The translations under genes and the position numbers were made by a program. The notes under the pieces were generated by a model. That model was not told the origin of the DNA, searched no databases, and was given only the letters and a program-made list of their open reading frames with translations. A DNA stretch of 29,344 nt from DASTYK01 sp964384585. Its GTDB lineage: Bacteria; Gemmatimonadota; Gemmatimonadetes; Longimicrobiales; RSA9. Positions within the stretch are counted from its first letter, which is position 1; the number at the start of each line of letters is the position of its first letter. The stretch lies in NCBI GenBank assembly GCA_964384585.1, contig CAYLME010000025.1, forward strand, positions 1-29,344, written 5' to 3'. Below, in pieces: positions 27,780-29,344 of this stretch.

Positions 27780-29344
27780 GCGAGCTCCCACGATTCGAAG
27801 AACGACCGGAGCGCGGTGATGCCGACGGGCGATGTCGCCTGCTCCGGCGCGTGCACGGTGCGCGCAGCCGGATACGCGTGCGCTGAGAGCGCACGGTTGA
27901 CGATGACGCCTGCCTCGCGGATGCCCGCAGCACGCAGCGCAGCACGCAACCGCTCCGTCTCTGCACGCACCATCGGCTCCTCCAGCGTGACGACGAAGAC
28001 GGCCGTGCGCTCCGGATCGGAGAGCACACTGCGCAGTGTTTTCAGTCGTTTGGCAAAGCCTAGCATGCGCTCGGAAAGAGCGTCAAGCGAACCGGCCACG
28101 CCCGCGCGCAGCAGGATGCGCATGAGAGCGTGCGTCCAGTCGAGCGCGAGGTCGGGCATTTCGAGCAGGCGCAGGAAATGACCCGTCGGTGCGGTATCGA
28201 GAACCAGCGTCCCGTCGCGTTCGACGGAATCGAGGATGTGTGTCAGCGACACCACTTCGTCGATCCCGGGCGGCGCGAATTCGAGGAGTGAATCGATCAC
28301 GCGCCGGTCCAGCTGCGCTGCCTGCTCGAGCCCCACGCTCGCGAACACTCGCTCCACCTCGCCGCGGTAATCCGCGAGCCAGTTCGCGAACGCGGATTCC
28401 GCCTGGACCTGCTGCACCCGCAGGCGTGGCGCGGCCTCGAGCGGCTCCGCACCCAGAGTCACGCCGATCACGTCACCGAGCGAGCCCGCCGGGTCGGTGC
28501 TGTAGAGAGAGACGGACCGCTGGTCCGCCAGCCCGGCGGCCGCCGCCGCGGCACACGTCGACTTGCCGACGCCGCCCTTGCCGGCGAACCAGATCAGCCG
28601 CCACGGCGCTGCCCGGATCCAGGGAGCAGCGCGGACAGGGGCGCCTGCCGCTGGCCGCGTGATGCCGGTAGCTCCCATCGTACCGGCAGCTGCGTCGGAG
28701 GCGTCGGGCGTCGTGGCTGGTATCAGGCCGGGGACTGCGTCGGAGCGTGCCGCGGCCGGCGCTGGTGTGAGGGCACCGGCAAAGCGCCGCAGCCCGTCAC
28801 ATCCGGTCGTATCCGGGAGCAAGGGCACGTGCAGCTGGATTGCGCCGTCGGGGTCGAGCTCAGAGCCGCCGACACCGACGTACGCCACGATCCGGAGCCC
28901 GCGCTGCCGCAGGCGTGCCGCCAGCCGTTCGGTTTCCGCCCGCACCACCGTGCCCCGGCGGTGCACGATCACGAACGCCGCGGACGCGAGCACCCCGGCC
29001 AGCTCGTGCAGCTCTTGCTCGATCTGGTCGAGCGCGCGCTCGCCCTCGAGCCGGACCGGCGTGTGCAGCAAAGCCGAAGCGACGGCGTCGGCTTTCGCCG
29101 CCATGGTGCGGAGCGCTGCCACCCAGGCGCCGAGCGACGCGCGGGCGTCGAGCAGTCTGAGCGTGTGGCCGGTCGGCGCGGTGTCCACGACGATGCGCTG
29201 CACCACGCCGCGGTCACGCGCGGCGGCCAGCCGTCCGATCCTGAGCGCGCCCATCGCCTCGTCGACGCCGGGAACGACCTGCGCCAGCAGGCCGTCCACG
29301 TCGGCCTCGTCCAGGTACGTCCCCTGCTCCATGATCTCGGCCAG
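27776..29344 (-). CDS. Tandem ArsA/Get3-like ATPase in gas vesicle operon (5' end outside window)
   Basis: The 3' 523 codons of a double ArsA-type P-loop ATPase; the reading frame stays open to the window edge and the first P-loop lies beyond it. Half 1 shows switch II DTAPTGHTLRLL at residues 50-61 (counted from the Met codon at 29332) and a degenerate end. After an Ala/Pro/Thr linker (about 189-244) half 2 is complete: P-loop GKGGVGKST (251-259), switch I STDPAGSLGDVIG (278-290), switch II LDTAPTGHFLRLL and adenine-site VNRAL. ArsA cysteines and the Get3 CxxC are absent, so arsenite pumping is unlikely; delivery of hydrophobic Gvp proteins is a possible role. Its stop overlaps the GvpF/L start (GTGA). 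Confidence 0.9.
   Translation of the reverse strand: MAEIMEQGTYLDEADVDGLLAQVVPGVDEAMGALRIGRLAAARDRGVVQRIVVDTAPTGHTLRLLDARASLGAWVAALRTMAAKADAVASALLHTPVRLEGERALDQIEQELHELAGVLASAAFVIVHRRGTVVRAETERLAARLRQRGLRIVAYVGVGGSELDPDGAIQLHVPLLPDTTGCDGLRRFAGALTPAPAAARSDAVPGLIPATTPDASDAAAGTMGATGITRPAAGAPVRAAPWIRAAPWRLIWFAGKGGVGKSTCAAAAAAGLADQRSVSLYSTDPAGSLGDVIGVTLGAEPLEAAPRLRVQQVQAESAFANWLADYRGEVERVFASVGLEQAAQLDRRVIDSLLEFAPPGIDEVVSLTHILDSVERDGTLVLDTAPTGHFLRLLEMPDLALDWTHALMRILLRAGVAGSLDALSERMLGFAKRLKTLRSVLSDPERTAVFVVTLEEPMVRAETERLRAALRAAGIREAGVIVNRALSAHAYPAARTVHAPEQATSPVGITALRSFFESWELA

Noticed and set aside
27776..29344. Arsenite-efflux ATPase ArsA
   Set aside because: The metal-binding cysteines are missing, no arsB, arsC or arsR is present, and the gene is coupled to gas vesicle genes.
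1..29344. CRISPR arrays, tRNA/rRNA genes, insertion sequences and prophage genes
   Set aside because: No regularly spaced repeats, tRNA-like cloverleafs, rRNA segments, transposases or integrases were seen in reading the window.

Overview
The window is a GC-rich bacterial chromosomal segment with tightly packed operons, many GTG starts and frequent 1-8 nt gene overlaps. A complete six-gene alternative complex III (ACIII) operon, an orphan duplicated-permease (ADOP-type) gene behind a PadR regulator, an S46 dipeptidyl peptidase and an M20 dipeptidase together suggest an aerobic, protein- and peptide-using Gemmatimonadota-like bacterium. That placement is inferred from gene content; no rRNA or tRNA is present to confirm it.

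Left part (1-11.6 kb): a PadR regulator and a MacB/FtsX-like permease (+); a YpfJ-type zinc metallopeptidase (-) divergent from a lytic transglycosylase (+); then a minus-strand group of a small exported protein, a PLP-dependent desulfhydrase/deaminase-like enzyme, an S46 dipeptidyl peptidase and an M20 dipeptidase. S46 and M20 are 2 nt apart and look like consecutive steps of peptide breakdown. A TrmJ/SpoU-type RNA methyltransferase (+) ends against a strong hairpin that terminates the operon coming from the right.

Middle (11.6-19.2 kb, minus strand): actA-actB-actC-actD-actE-actF, the whole quinol:electron-acceptor oxidoreductase ACIII, with a pentaheme ActA, a TAT-exported fused Fe-S ActB, two NrfD-like quinone subunits, ActD and a lipoprotein monoheme ActE. 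No heme-copper oxidase is attached. A divergent small exported protein lies upstream.

20.0-22.1 kb (plus strand): a close LeuT relative (sodium:amino-acid symporter) sits between two unannotated-size single-span membrane peptides of 60 and 50 residues; the second overlaps the transporter stop by 4 nt.

Right part (22.1-29.3 kb, minus strand): a gas-vesicle operon running off the right edge. In transcription order: tandem ArsA/Get3-like ATPase (cut by the window edge), GvpF/L, GvpM/S-like, second GvpF/L, GvpK, GvpJ-like, GvpA, then a GAF-PAS-PAS hybrid-free histidine kinase whose GTG start overlaps the gvpA stop codon, and finally a TPR-like protein. The kinase coupled to gvpA and the double ArsA-like ATPase are the most unusual features: together they look like a gas-vesicle system with its own targeting ATPase and a built-in cytosolic sensor.
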